Of a DNA stretch of 64,000 bases, positions 55,537 through 63,005 are shown piece after piece. The translations under genes and the position numbers were made by a program. Every line of letters starts with the position of its first letter. Position 1 is the first letter of the stretch. The stretch is from Streptomyces sp. NBRC 109706 (lineage in GTDB: Bacteria; Actinomycetota; Actinomycetes; Streptomycetales; Streptomycetaceae), in NCBI RefSeq assembly GCF_000974485.1, contig NZ_BBOM01000009.1, positions 186,001 to 250,000 of the forward strand, given 5' to 3'. The notes below the pieces were generated by a model. It searched no databases and was not told the origin of the DNA. It saw only the letters and a program-made list of their open reading frames with translations.

Positions 55537-56307
55537 GTGAGCACGGCACACTCCCGGCACGTCACGCTCCTCGCACGCCCCCCACGTCTGGTCGCCGCGC
55601 TGTCGGCGCTGGCGGTCCTGGTCTCGCTGCTGACCCTGTCCACCGCCGGCGCCGCCTCGGCGGCCCCGGCGCCGTCGAGCGCCGCCCCGGCCACCCTCGG
55701 GGCGGCGCTCGACACCGAAGCGACGGCCGACGCGGCCCAGCCCCTGCTGGCCGGCGGCACCCAGGTGTACTCCAGCACCGGCTACACCTGCACCCTGGCG
55801 GTCAACCTGCGGATCGGCGACTCGGCCTTCGGCCTGCTGCCGGGCGCCTGCACCGACACCTTCCCCGGCTGGTACGCGGACCCACAGCTGACCGTCTACC
55901 TCGGCCCGACCACCGCCTCCACCTTCACCCACGGCCTCTTCCGCTACGAGAACCCGGCGGTCCCGGCGGAACAGACCCGGGTCTGCGGTGGCGGCGGCAT
56001 CATCGACTCCGTCGGCTACCCCACCCTCGGCCAGCCGGTCACCACCGGCACCACCGCCACGGGCTGCCACACCGGGACCATCTCCGCCATCAATGTCACC
56101 GTCAACTTCGGTAACGGAGTGATCATCAGCGGCCTGATCCGCACCAACTTCTGCCTGGATCCCTATGACTTCGGCAGCGGACTGACCGCGGGCACCATGC
56201 TGATCGGCATCCCGGTCGGCGGCAGCGGCAACTGCTCGGCCGGCGGCACCACCTTCTACCAGCCGATCGGCCCCGTGCTGAGCCAGTACGGCGCCACCAT
56301 CATCTGA
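55537..56307 (+). CDS. Secreted streptogrisin-like (S1) protein without catalytic triad
   Basis: The 256-residue product has a signal peptide (hydrophobic LVAALSALAVLVSLL, AAGAASAAP-like cut near residue 43) and the streptogrisin/alpha-lytic fold markers: CTLAVNLR, the end GGSGNCSAGGTTFYQPIGPV, and six Cys for three disulfides. The catalytic His box (usual AGHC) reads PGAC at 102-105 and the GDSGG serine box reads DFGSG at 211-215. It is therefore probably an inactive pseudoprotease with a binding or inhibitor role. No pro-domain is visible. GTG 55537 has AGGAGG upstream. Confidence 0.8.
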   Translation: MSTAHSRHVTLLARPPRLVAALSALAVLVSLLTLSTAGAASAAPAPSSAAPATLGAALDTEATADAAQPLLAGGTQVYSSTGYTCTLAVNLRIGDSAFGLLPGACTDTFPGWYADPQLTVYLGPTTASTFTHGLFRYENPAVPAEQTRVCGGGGIIDSVGYPTLGQPVTTGTTATGCHTGTISAINVTVNFGNGVIISGLIRTNFCLDPYDFGSGLTAGTMLIGIPVGGSGNCSAGGTTFYQPIGPVLSQYGATII

Positions 56308-56361
56308 CGGCCGCGCCCCGGCCGTTCCCCCGCCCTGGGCCCGCCCGCAGCGGCGGCGGGC

Positions 56362-57027
56362 TCAGGCCGGCGGGGTCCAGACCTCGCCGTCGAGCACATC
56401 GCGCATGCCCACCCAGACCATGTTCATCAGCCGCAAAGCTACCCGCTCGGAGGACTCCTCCGGATGCGTCTCCATCCAGTCGGTCAGCGAATCGGCCGCG
56501 CCCACCAGCGCCTGGGCCACGAAGTCGGCGTCCTCCTGGCCGAGTCGGCCCTCCCCCTCGTCGGCGTCGGCATCGGCTATTCCGCGCCACACCAGACCGC
56601 GCACCTCGTCCATCACCGCATCGCGCGCCCGCGCCAGCTCCTCCGTGATGGCCGCGCCGAGCTGAGGCGCCTGGCGGTGCAGGATGACCCAGCTGTCGCG
56701 ATGCTCGGCGACAAAGCCGAAGAACGCCGAAAGCCCTCGCCACAACCGGAGTTCGGGCGCGTCACCGCCGTCGGCCGCCTGCCGGAAGGCCGCCGTCATG
56801 GCGGCCGACGCATGCCGGATACACGCGGCGAACAGCTCCTCCTTCGAGCCGAGATAGAGATAGACCATGGGCTTGGAGATCCCCGCCACCTCGGCGATCT
56901 CGTCCACCACGGCCGCGTGGTAGCCCCGTTGGGCGAACACCCGCAGCGCCGCCTCGACGATCTCCCGCTCGCGCACGCTCCGGGGGAGACGTCGCCTGGG
57001 CTTCTCAACAGTCAATCTTGTCAGCAT
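56362..57027 (-). CDS. TetR-family regulator of the lipid genes
   Basis: The 221-residue protein has the helix-turn-helix REIVEAALRVFAQRGYHAAV then DEIAEVAGISKPMVYLYLGS. The ligand part has many Trp/Arg residues. It is divergent from the SCP2 gene and has two 16-bp inverted repeats upstream. The same operator core is found at 51.9 kb, so it probably represses both units in response to an acyl-CoA. The exact effector is unknown. Confidence 0.88.
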   Translation of the reverse strand: MLTRLTVEKPRRRLPRSVREREIVEAALRVFAQRGYHAAVVDEIAEVAGISKPMVYLYLGSKEELFAACIRHASAAMTAAFRQAADGGDAPELRLWRGLSAFFGFVAEHRDSWVILHRQAPQLGAAITEELARARDAVMDEVRGLVWRGIADADADEGEGRLGQEDADFVAQALVGAADSLTDWMETHPEESSERVALRLMNMVWVGMRDVLDGEVWTPPA

Positions 57028-57045
57028 CCCCGTATCGGACGTAAT

Positions 57046-57079
57046 CTTACTTTCCAGTAAGTCTACTTGACGGTAAGTA
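57046..57079. promoter_or_regulatory. Two adjacent TetR-type operator palindromes
   Basis: CTTACT-TTCC-AGTAAG (57046-57061) and TACTT-GACGGT-AAGTA (57064-57079) are two 16-base inverted repeats with two bases between. They lie between the divergent TetR and SCP2 starts. The core GTAAGTCTACT matches the 51.9 kb operator in inverse orientation. Confidence 0.7.
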
Positions 57080-57134
57080 CAGCACGCGAGGCGTGTGCCG
57101 TACCCCGGGTGACATCGGTAAGGATGGACGAGCC

Positions 57135-57593
57135 ATGGCCGAAAGCGGTTCCGACCTCAGCGATCTCGACTTCGCCCAGGTCACTCCCGAGGAGTTCACC
57201 GCGCTGGTGAAACGGACCCCGGCCAAGGAGCTGAGCCGACTGCTGCGCGGCGAGCAACGCACCCGGGTGCTGGGCGAGGTGTTCGCCCGGATGGAACAGC
57301 GGTTCCGCCCCGAGAACGCCGGCTCGCTCACCGCCGTGATCCGCTGGGAGATCACCGGCGAGTCCGTCGCCGTCTACGAGACCGACATCGCCGACGGCGC
57401 CTGCACCGCGCGGGCGGGCGCGCACGCCGAGAACCCCAGGGTCACGCTCACCCTCTCCGATGTGGAGTTCCTGCGGCTGACCTCGGGAAACGGCAGCCCG
57501 GTCACGATGTTCATGACCCGCAGGATCCGGATCGCCGGCGATCTGGGCCTCGCCTCCGGGCTCTCCCGACTCTTCGACATCCCGAAGGGCTGA
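57135..57593 (+). CDS. SCP2-type sterol/lipid-binding protein
   Basis: The 152-residue protein has an SCP2-like domain (GSLTAVIRWEITGESVAVYE and AENPRVTLTLSDVEFLRLTS, FMTRRIRIAGDLGLASGL). Such proteins carry acyl-CoAs or sterols. Placed seven bases before the acyl-CoA dehydrogenase gene, so the two are coexpressed. ATG 57135. Confidence 0.8.
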   Translation: MAESGSDLSDLDFAQVTPEEFTALVKRTPAKELSRLLRGEQRTRVLGEVFARMEQRFRPENAGSLTAVIRWEITGESVAVYETDIADGACTARAGAHAENPRVTLTLSDVEFLRLTSGNGSPVTMFMTRRIRIAGDLGLASGLSRLFDIPKG

Positions 57594-57600
57594 CCGCGCG

Positions 57601-58815
57601 ATGGCCGGATTTTCCCTCGAACTCAGCCAGGAACAACAGGACTTGAAGGAGTGGGTGCACGGCTTCGCCAGCGGCGTGGTCCGCCCGGCGGCGAAGGAGT
57701 GGGACGAACGCGAGGAGACGCCCTGGCCGGTGATCCAGGAGGCGGCCCGAATCGGGCTCTACGGCTTCGAATCACTGGCCGAGATGTTCGGCGACCCGTC
57801 GGGTCTCTCCCTCCAGATCGCCAACGAGGAGCTGTTCTGGGGCGACGCCGGCATCGGCATGGCGCTCTTCGGCACCTCCCTCGCGGTGGCCGGCATCTTC
57901 TCCGCCGGCACCTCGGAACAGCTGGTGGAGTGGGTGCCGCAGTGCTTCGGCGACGCGGACGACCCCAAGGTCGCCGCGTTCTGCGTCTCCGAGCCCCAGG
58001 CCGGATCCGATGTCGCCGCGATGCGCACCAGGGCGCGCTACGACGAGGCCAGGGACGAGTGGGTGCTCAACGGCCAGAAGGCATGGATCACCAACGGCGG
58101 CATCGCCGACGTCCATGTCGTGGTGGCGAGCGTGGACCCGGAGTTGGGCGCGCGCGGACAGGCCGCGTTCGTCGTCCCGCCCGGCACGGCCGGGCTGGCC
58201 GCCGGGCCCGGCATCAGGAAGCTGGGGCTGCGCGCCTCGCACACCGCCGATGTCTTCCTCGACGAGGTGCGGGTTCCGGGACACTGCCTGTTGGGCGGCC
58301 GGGACCGGCTGGAGCGACGGCTGGCCCGCGCCCGGGAGGGCGGCCGGGCCAAGGGACAGGCCGCGATGGCCACCTTCGAGGTGTCCCGCCCGACCGTCGG
58401 CGCCCAGGCCCTCGGCATCGCCAGGGCGGCCTACGAGTACGCCCTCGACTACGCGGGCGACCGGGTCGCCTTCGGCCGCCCCATCGTCCAGAACCAGTCC
58501 GTCGCCTTCGCCCTGGCCGATCTGCGCACCGAGATCGAGGCCGTCCGGCTGCTGATCTGGCAGGCCGCCTGGATGGGCCGCAACGAGAAGCCGTTCACCG
58601 CGGCCCAGGGCTCGATGTCCAAGCTCCGCGCCGGCGAACTGGCCGTCCGCGCCGCCGAACAGGCCGTCCAGACCCTCGGCGGCGCCGGCTACAGCCGCGA
58701 CCACCCGGTGGAACGGATGTATCGCGACGCCAAGATCTACACCATCTTCGAAGGCACCAGCGAAATCCAACGCCTGGTCATCGCGCGCGCCATCACCGGC
58801 CTCCACATCCCCTGA
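57601..58815 (+). CDS. Acyl-CoA dehydrogenase
   Basis: The 404-residue flavoenzyme has FCVSEPQAGSDVAAM, NGQKAWITNGG, VAFGRPIVQNQSVAFALADL and TLGGAGYSRDHPVERMYRDAKIY cut to its GGAGY-x-D/E-x-x-VERMYRD core, with the catalytic Glu in YTIFEGTSEIQRLVI. It introduces the double bond in beta-oxidation. FAD-dependent, electrons to ETF. It starts seven bases after the SCP2 gene. Confidence 0.93.
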   Translation: MAGFSLELSQEQQDLKEWVHGFASGVVRPAAKEWDEREETPWPVIQEAARIGLYGFESLAEMFGDPSGLSLQIANEELFWGDAGIGMALFGTSLAVAGIFSAGTSEQLVEWVPQCFGDADDPKVAAFCVSEPQAGSDVAAMRTRARYDEARDEWVLNGQKAWITNGGIADVHVVVASVDPELGARGQAAFVVPPGTAGLAAGPGIRKLGLRASHTADVFLDEVRVPGHCLLGGRDRLERRLARAREGGRAKGQAAMATFEVSRPTVGAQALGIARAAYEYALDYAGDRVAFGRPIVQNQSVAFALADLRTEIEAVRLLIWQAAWMGRNEKPFTAAQGSMSKLRAGELAVRAAEQAVQTLGGAGYSRDHPVERMYRDAKIYTIFEGTSEIQRLVIARAITGLHIP

Positions 58816-58912
58816 GAGCGACCGGCTGAGAACACGTCCGCCAATGGTCTCCCGTCGACCGGGACAGCTGCCGGTTTCAGTGACTCCCCCTACACTGGGA
58901 ACAATTGACGTT

Positions 58913-59370
58913 ATGTCAAGCATGGTGAAACCGGGGGCCGAGATGGCAACCATGGGAGACGGTGACAGCACCTTCGAGGGCGAGGTCAGAAGGTTCGCGC
59001 TGGGCGGCCTCGAAAACAGCGGTGTGGTGCAATCGGGCGGCTTCAGCAGCATCCATATCCACCAACAAGTCCCCCCGACCACTGATGAGAGGATTCAGCA
59101 GGCTGGCGAGGAGACCCGTGCCAAGCAACGACAGAAGTTCCATTTCGATTTCCTGAACAACGCGCTGAAGCAGGCGGAGTGGACATCGACCACAAGCTCG
59201 AAGTCGCGACGACGTTCATCGATCGGGTGACCGACCCGAGGCGCAAGGACGGTCTCAACTCCGCCGCCGCGATGAAGGCGTTGGACATGGATGCGACACC
59301 GGAAACGATGGTGAATCGCCTGCTTCCGGAACCGCCGAAGGAGATCGAGCCGGGCGGGTCGGCGGACTGA
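58913..59370 (+). pseudogene. Split or frameshifted small gene of unknown function
   Basis: The first frame (ATG 58913 or 58943) reads RRFALGGLENSGVVQSGGFS, then HFDFLNNALKQAE, and leaves sense at about 59175. The -1 frame then gives GVDIDHKLEVATTFIDRVTD up to VNRLLPEPPKEIEPGG with TGA at 59368-59370. Together they look like one protein of about 152 residues with a missing base near GGCGGAGTGG. The second part could also start by itself with GTG 59179, having AGGCGGA directly in front. I do not know the family. Confidence 0.5.
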
Positions 59371-59466
59371 GCTCGTTCTTCGACGTCGCCGAGCTGGCCC
59401 GGCGGGCATACTCACCCGGGCTACGACCGCCCGGAGAGGTTCGCGCCCACCGGGCGGCCGGGGCGT

Positions 59467-60042
59467 CTACTCGACGAGCGTCCAGTCCGAGCAGCCCGTC
59501 GTCTCGAACGCCACGTCCGACGGGTCGATCGTGACGATGCCCTGTCCGTCAAGGTTGTCGTTGGCAATGATGTCGCCGAACTCCCCGCTGGTGCCGGAGA
59601 GTCGAGCCCAGTAACAGCCGAAGCCGTCGGGCCCGGCGGTCCGGTAGGTGCCGGGGTCGATGTCGGTTCCGACGAGGAACACACCGCTGCCGGCGAAGCC
59701 CTCCACCTCCGGTTCGGGTTCGGGTTCCGGCTCCGGTTCCGGCTCCTCTTCGGGAGCTGGCTCTTCGGCCGCCGGTTCCGCATCCTGCTCCGCGGGCTCT
59801 TCCTCGGTTGCGGAATCGGCGCTCTCCTCGGCCGTTTCGCTGGCCTGTGTCTGCTCCTCCTCTTCTTCTCCGGAATCGGCGAGGTTTCCGATGATGCCGA
59901 GGACGAGGACAGCGCCGACGATGATGCCGATTTTCTGCCAGAGGGGAAGGCGCTTCCATCTGCCGGGTGGGGGTCCTGCGGGTTGCGCCTGATACGGCGC
60001 GGGCGGCTGCTGGGACCATGAAGGCTGTTGTGGTGTCGTCAC
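59467..60042 (-). CDS. Membrane-anchored protein with acidic linker
   Basis: The 191-residue protein has a Pro/Gln-rich N-terminus, one membrane helix (IGIIVGAVLVLGIIGNL near residues 38-54), an acidic Glu/Pro low-complexity linker of about 60 residues including EPEPEPEPEPE, and a C-terminal beta domain VFLVGTDIDPGTYRTAG with two Cys (GCYWARLSG, GCSDWTLVE). Similar C-terminal domains occur in many actinobacterial surface proteins without known role. GTG 60042 is nine bases after AGGA; ATG 60051 is an alternative. Confidence 0.75.
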   Translation of the reverse strand: MTTPQQPSWSQQPPAPYQAQPAGPPPGRWKRLPLWQKIGIIVGAVLVLGIIGNLADSGEEEEEQTQASETAEESADSATEEEPAEQDAEPAAEEPAPEEEPEPEPEPEPEPEVEGFAGSGVFLVGTDIDPGTYRTAGPDGFGCYWARLSGTSGEFGDIIANDNLDGQGIVTIDPSDVAFETTGCSDWTLVE

Positions 60043-60190
60043 GCAACGCATCCTGTCGGCGCGACCACGGGTCGCGCTCGAAAGTGATCATTCCGTGACG
60101 ATGTGCACCGCCGGACCCGCCTCCGAGCGGCGTTCCACCTCCCCATGTGATGAGTTCCGGACACGGCTTGGCGCTTCGTTCCTGGCGGGC

Positions 60191-61057
60191 TCAGCGGGTG
60201 AGAACGTTGGGGGCCGCGGTCCAGTCGATGATCTGGACGGCGGCCCCGGCGGCTTCGAGGCCACGGCAGCAGTGCTCGTGGCGGCGGGCGATGTCGGCGA
60301 GCCGGAGTCGGTCGCCGAAGGCGGGGATGGCGCGGAGGCGCCGGGCATAGGCCCACAGCCTGGGGTGGTCGGCGATCCGGCGCACCGCGTCGGCGCCCAG
60401 GTGCCAGCGGTGCACGGTGTCCAACTGGACGAGCGCCACCCAGAGTTCGACGTCGGCGGCGGTCAGGTTCCGGCCCAGCAGGTAGGGGCCACGGGTGAGT
60501 TGTTCCTGCAGTTCGGAGAGCGTGTCGAGGAGCCGTTCCAGGGCTCGTTCGCCCGCCTCGCCCGCGCCCGCCTCGCCGGCGAGTTGGGCGGCCTCGGCGA
60601 TGTCCTGTGCGCAGCGCGCGGTCAGCGCGTCGATCGCCGACTCGGCGCCGAACGGGCGCAGTCGGGGCAGTCCGGGGCGGTGGAAGCGCAGGCTGAGGTC
60701 GGCCAGGATATCGGGCACATGGTTGCTGACCAGGCGTCCCGTCCAGCGGTCCACCAGGGCCGGGCCGAGGGCCGGGCCGTGGAAACCGTGCACGGTGGCG
60801 GCATAGGCGTCGCGCAACGCGGCATGGCCGCGTTCGTCGTCCGGCAGTGCCGGCAGCAGCGAGAGCGGCAGCCGGTCGGCCAGCTCCAGCAGTCCGTGGG
60901 TGATCGCCACGCGCAACCCGCCCGGACAGGACAGCGACACATGGAGTTGGTAGCGGTGTGGCGCGGGATAGTGCCCGCTCTTGGCGTCCGGGCCGATGCG
61001 TTCGCGGACGACGGAAGTGGCTGCGGCGGTCGGTGGGTTCGGCATCGTCTCGGGCAT
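60191..61057 (-). CDS. GST-Xi family (S-glutathionyl-hydroquinone reductase-like) protein
   Basis: The 288-residue protein has the Xi-class layout: N-terminal thioredoxin-like part with CPGGLRVAI at the place of CPWAHR, and the C-terminal helical part with GPYLLGRNLTAADVELWVAL. E. coli YqjG-type proteins reduce S-glutathionyl-hydroquinones. Actinomycetes use mycothiol or ergothioneine, so the thiol here is not glutathione. Upstream is a cysteine-type leader peptide and a hairpin, which links the gene to sulfur metabolism. ATG 61057 has GAGGGAGAG upstream. Confidence 0.75.
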   Translation of the reverse strand: MPETMPNPPTAAATSVVRERIGPDAKSGHYPAPHRYQLHVSLSCPGGLRVAITHGLLELADRLPLSLLPALPDDERGHAALRDAYAATVHGFHGPALGPALVDRWTGRLVSNHVPDILADLSLRFHRPGLPRLRPFGAESAIDALTARCAQDIAEAAQLAGEAGAGEAGERALERLLDTLSELQEQLTRGPYLLGRNLTAADVELWVALVQLDTVHRWHLGADAVRRIADHPRLWAYARRLRAIPAFGDRLRLADIARRHEHCCRGLEAAGAAVQIIDWTAAPNVLTR

Positions 61058-61108
61058 GGCTCTCCCTCGGGGACGTCTACACGAAAATGCACGGGGGCAG
61101 GAGAGAGG

Positions 61109-61138
61109 GGCGGTCGTGGGGCGGGACCCACGACCGCC
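61109..61138 (-). terminator. Attenuator-like hairpin between leader ORF and GST gene
   Basis: GGCGGTCGTGGG and CCCACGACCGCC (61109-61120, 61127-61138) form a perfect 12-bp stem with a six-base loop. It lies 12 bases past the leader ORF stop on the minus strand and 50 bases before the GST start, followed by a C/T-rich tract. Placement fits an attenuator. Confidence 0.55.
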
Positions 61139-61150
61139 GTGCGACAGGCG

Positions 61151-61300
61151 TTAACCAGCGCTACAGACGCGCAGCAGATCGATATGCCGCCGGCAGGTCA
61201 ACAGCCGGGGCGCGGGGACGGCGAGCGGAACCGGGACGCGGAAGGCATGCGACAGGCGGGAGGGGGCATCGCGCCGCGCCTCCGTGGTGCCCTCCGCCAT
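61151..61300 (-). CDS. Cysteine-type leader peptide upstream of the GST gene
   Basis: The ORF ends RLLTCRRHIDLLRVCSAG with stop TAA. RRHIDLLRVCSA is the leader-peptide signature seen upstream of sulfur genes in streptomycetes. The start is uncertain: ATG 61300 gives 49 residues, a TTG at 61201 gives 17, close to usual leader size; in both cases the Cys codon lies a few codons before the stop. It lies 93 bases before the GST gene with a hairpin between. Confidence 0.6.
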   Translation of the reverse strand: MAEGTTEARRDAPSRLSHAFRVPVPLAVPAPRLLTCRRHIDLLRVCSAG

Positions 61301-61377
61301 GGCGCTCCGTCCGTTCCGTCAGACCTGACCCGAGGACGGGTCTTCCGTGGGATTGTCCGGCTCAGGACGGAGAGCCG

Positions 61378-62532
61378 TCAAGGGGTCGCGACGGGTGTCG
61401 GCGCGGCGACCTCGTCGGCCGGTGCGGCGGCGGCCGCCGCGCGCGCGTCGCGCCTGGCCACCTCGACGCGGACCAGGGGAATGACATGGCGGCCGAAGTC
61501 GATCGCGTCGTCCAACAGGTCGTAGCCGCGCGCGGAGAGGATGTCCACGCCCAGGTCGTAGTAGTCCAGCAGCGCCTCGGCGATGGTCTCGGGGGTGCCG
61601 ACCAGCGCGTTGGAGTTTCCCGCGCCGCCGGTGGCGGCGGCGGTCGGGGTCCACAGCGCGCGGTCGTAGCGTTCGCCCTGCTCGGCGATGGCCAACAGCC
61701 GTTGGGAGCCGGTGTTCTGGGGTGCCCGTGGGTCGACGGCGCCCCTGCGGGTGGTCGTTCCGGTGGCGGCGCGGGCGCGGATGGCGCCGACCGTGCGGTG
61801 TGCCTTCTCCCAAGCCAGCTTCTCGGTGGCGGCGATGATCGGGCGGAACGCGACCTGGATGCGCGGGGGTTGGGCACGTCCGGCGGCCGCGGCGGCGCGC
61901 CGTACCTCGGCTATCTGCTCGGCGGTGCGGGCCAGCGGCTCGCCCCAGAGGCAGTAGATGTCGGCCTCGGCGCCGCCGGCGGCGTAGGCGGCGGGCGACG
62001 AACCGCCGAACGACACCCTGGGACGGGGCCGTTGGACGGGGAAGACATCGCTCACATAGTCCTGGAACTGGTAGTGCCTGCCCTCGTGGTCGAAGGGTTC
62101 GCGGCTGGTCCACACCCGCTTGACGATCTCGATGTACTCGCGGGTGCGGTCGTAGCGCTGGTCCTTGTCGAGGGTGTCGCCCTCCCTGCGCTGCTCGTGG
62201 TCGCTGCCGCCGGTGATGAAGTGGACGGTCAGCCGTCCTTCGCTGATCTGGTCGAGGGTGGCGAAGGCCCGCGCGGCATAGGTCGGGTAGGAGACGTTGG
62301 GCCGGTGCGCGAGCAGGATCTGGAGGCGGTCGAGGCGGGAGGCGAGCAGGGCCGCGCCGGCGGCCGGGTCGGGGGAGCCGGAGCTGTAGGCGAACAGCAC
62401 CCGGTCCCAGCCGTGGTCCTCGTGGGCCCGGGCGAGCCGGAGGGTGTAGTCGGGGTCGAAGGAGGCGCCGGAGCGGGGGGTGGTCTCCGAACCGTCGTTG
62501 GTCGCGGCGATACCGAGGAATTCCACGGGCAT
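61378..62532 (-). CDS. SsuD-like FMN-dependent alkanesulfonate monooxygenase
   Basis: The 384-residue LLM-class protein has VEFLGIAATNDGSETTPR, WDRVLFAYSSGSPDPA, LLAHRPNVSYPTYAARAFAT and LTVHFITGGSDHEQRREGD. This is the SsuD/sulfonate branch. It splits sulfonates into aldehyde and sulfite with FMNH2 and oxygen. Upstream on the same strand a cysteine-type leader peptide controls it. The last 25 residues are Ala-rich. ATG 62532 has GAAAGG upstream. Confidence 0.85.
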   Translation of the reverse strand: MPVEFLGIAATNDGSETTPRSGASFDPDYTLRLARAHEDHGWDRVLFAYSSGSPDPAAGAALLASRLDRLQILLAHRPNVSYPTYAARAFATLDQISEGRLTVHFITGGSDHEQRREGDTLDKDQRYDRTREYIEIVKRVWTSREPFDHEGRHYQFQDYVSDVFPVQRPRPRVSFGGSSPAAYAAGGAEADIYCLWGEPLARTAEQIAEVRRAAAAAGRAQPPRIQVAFRPIIAATEKLAWEKAHRTVGAIRARAATGTTTRRGAVDPRAPQNTGSQRLLAIAEQGERYDRALWTPTAAATGGAGNSNALVGTPETIAEALLDYYDLGVDILSARGYDLLDDAIDFGRHVIPLVRVEVARRDARAAAAAAPADEVAAPTPVATP

Positions 62533-62741
62533 GGCGAACGCTGCCTTTCGGCCGGGTCGCCTCCGTCGGGAGGCGGGATGTCGGGAGGGGTGGGACGCGC
62601 GGGCGTGGGGCGCCGTGTCCCGGGCGGGACCGCGCGGGGTGCGGTCCTGACGTCGGGGAGAGTCGGGGGGAAACCAGGGAAACCGGGGGAACCTGGGAAG
62701 CCCGGAAGCCGGGGAGCGGCGCGCGGCTCGGCGGGGCGGGC

Positions 62742-62834
62742 TCAGCCGGCGACGGCGGCGCGGCGACACGCGGCGGACCACACGCGACCGAAGTCGATGT
62801 GGTCACGGGTGACCAGAAGCCGCGAAAACCTCAT
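62742..62834 (-). CDS. Cysteine-type leader peptide of the SsuD-like gene
   Basis: The 30-codon ORF contains DHIDFGRVWSAACRR, with the lone Cys seven codons before the stop TGA at 62744-62742. TTGACG at 62870-62865 on the minus strand is 30 bases upstream of the ATG at 62834, the right distance for a leaderless transcript; the -10 is weak. Downstream a 209-base C-rich, G-poor coding-strand stretch leads to the monooxygenase gene, like the region behind the leader at 37.8 kb. Confidence 0.75.
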   Translation of the reverse strand: MRFSRLLVTRDHIDFGRVWSAACRRAAVAG

Positions 62835-62864
62835 GCACACCAGTGGAACAGCGGCCGGCGTCCG

Positions 62865-62870
62865 CGTCAA
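62865..62870 (-). promoter_or_regulatory. -35 element of the SsuD leader promoter
   Basis: TTGACG on the minus strand, 30 bases from the leader ATG. The -10 (near CCACTG/ACTGGT at 62846-62839) is poor, so the promoter may need an activator. Confidence 0.4.
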
Positions 62871-63005
62871 CAGCCTGTCCACGGGGTGGGCGGGCGGCGC
62901 TCCCCGCTTCGGTAGGCGGCCCGTAACATGCGGGGCCGATCCGTAACACGGACGCAATCCGGCGGTCGGAACGGCGGTAACGGGCGGTTTCTACGGTCGC
63001 TGTTC

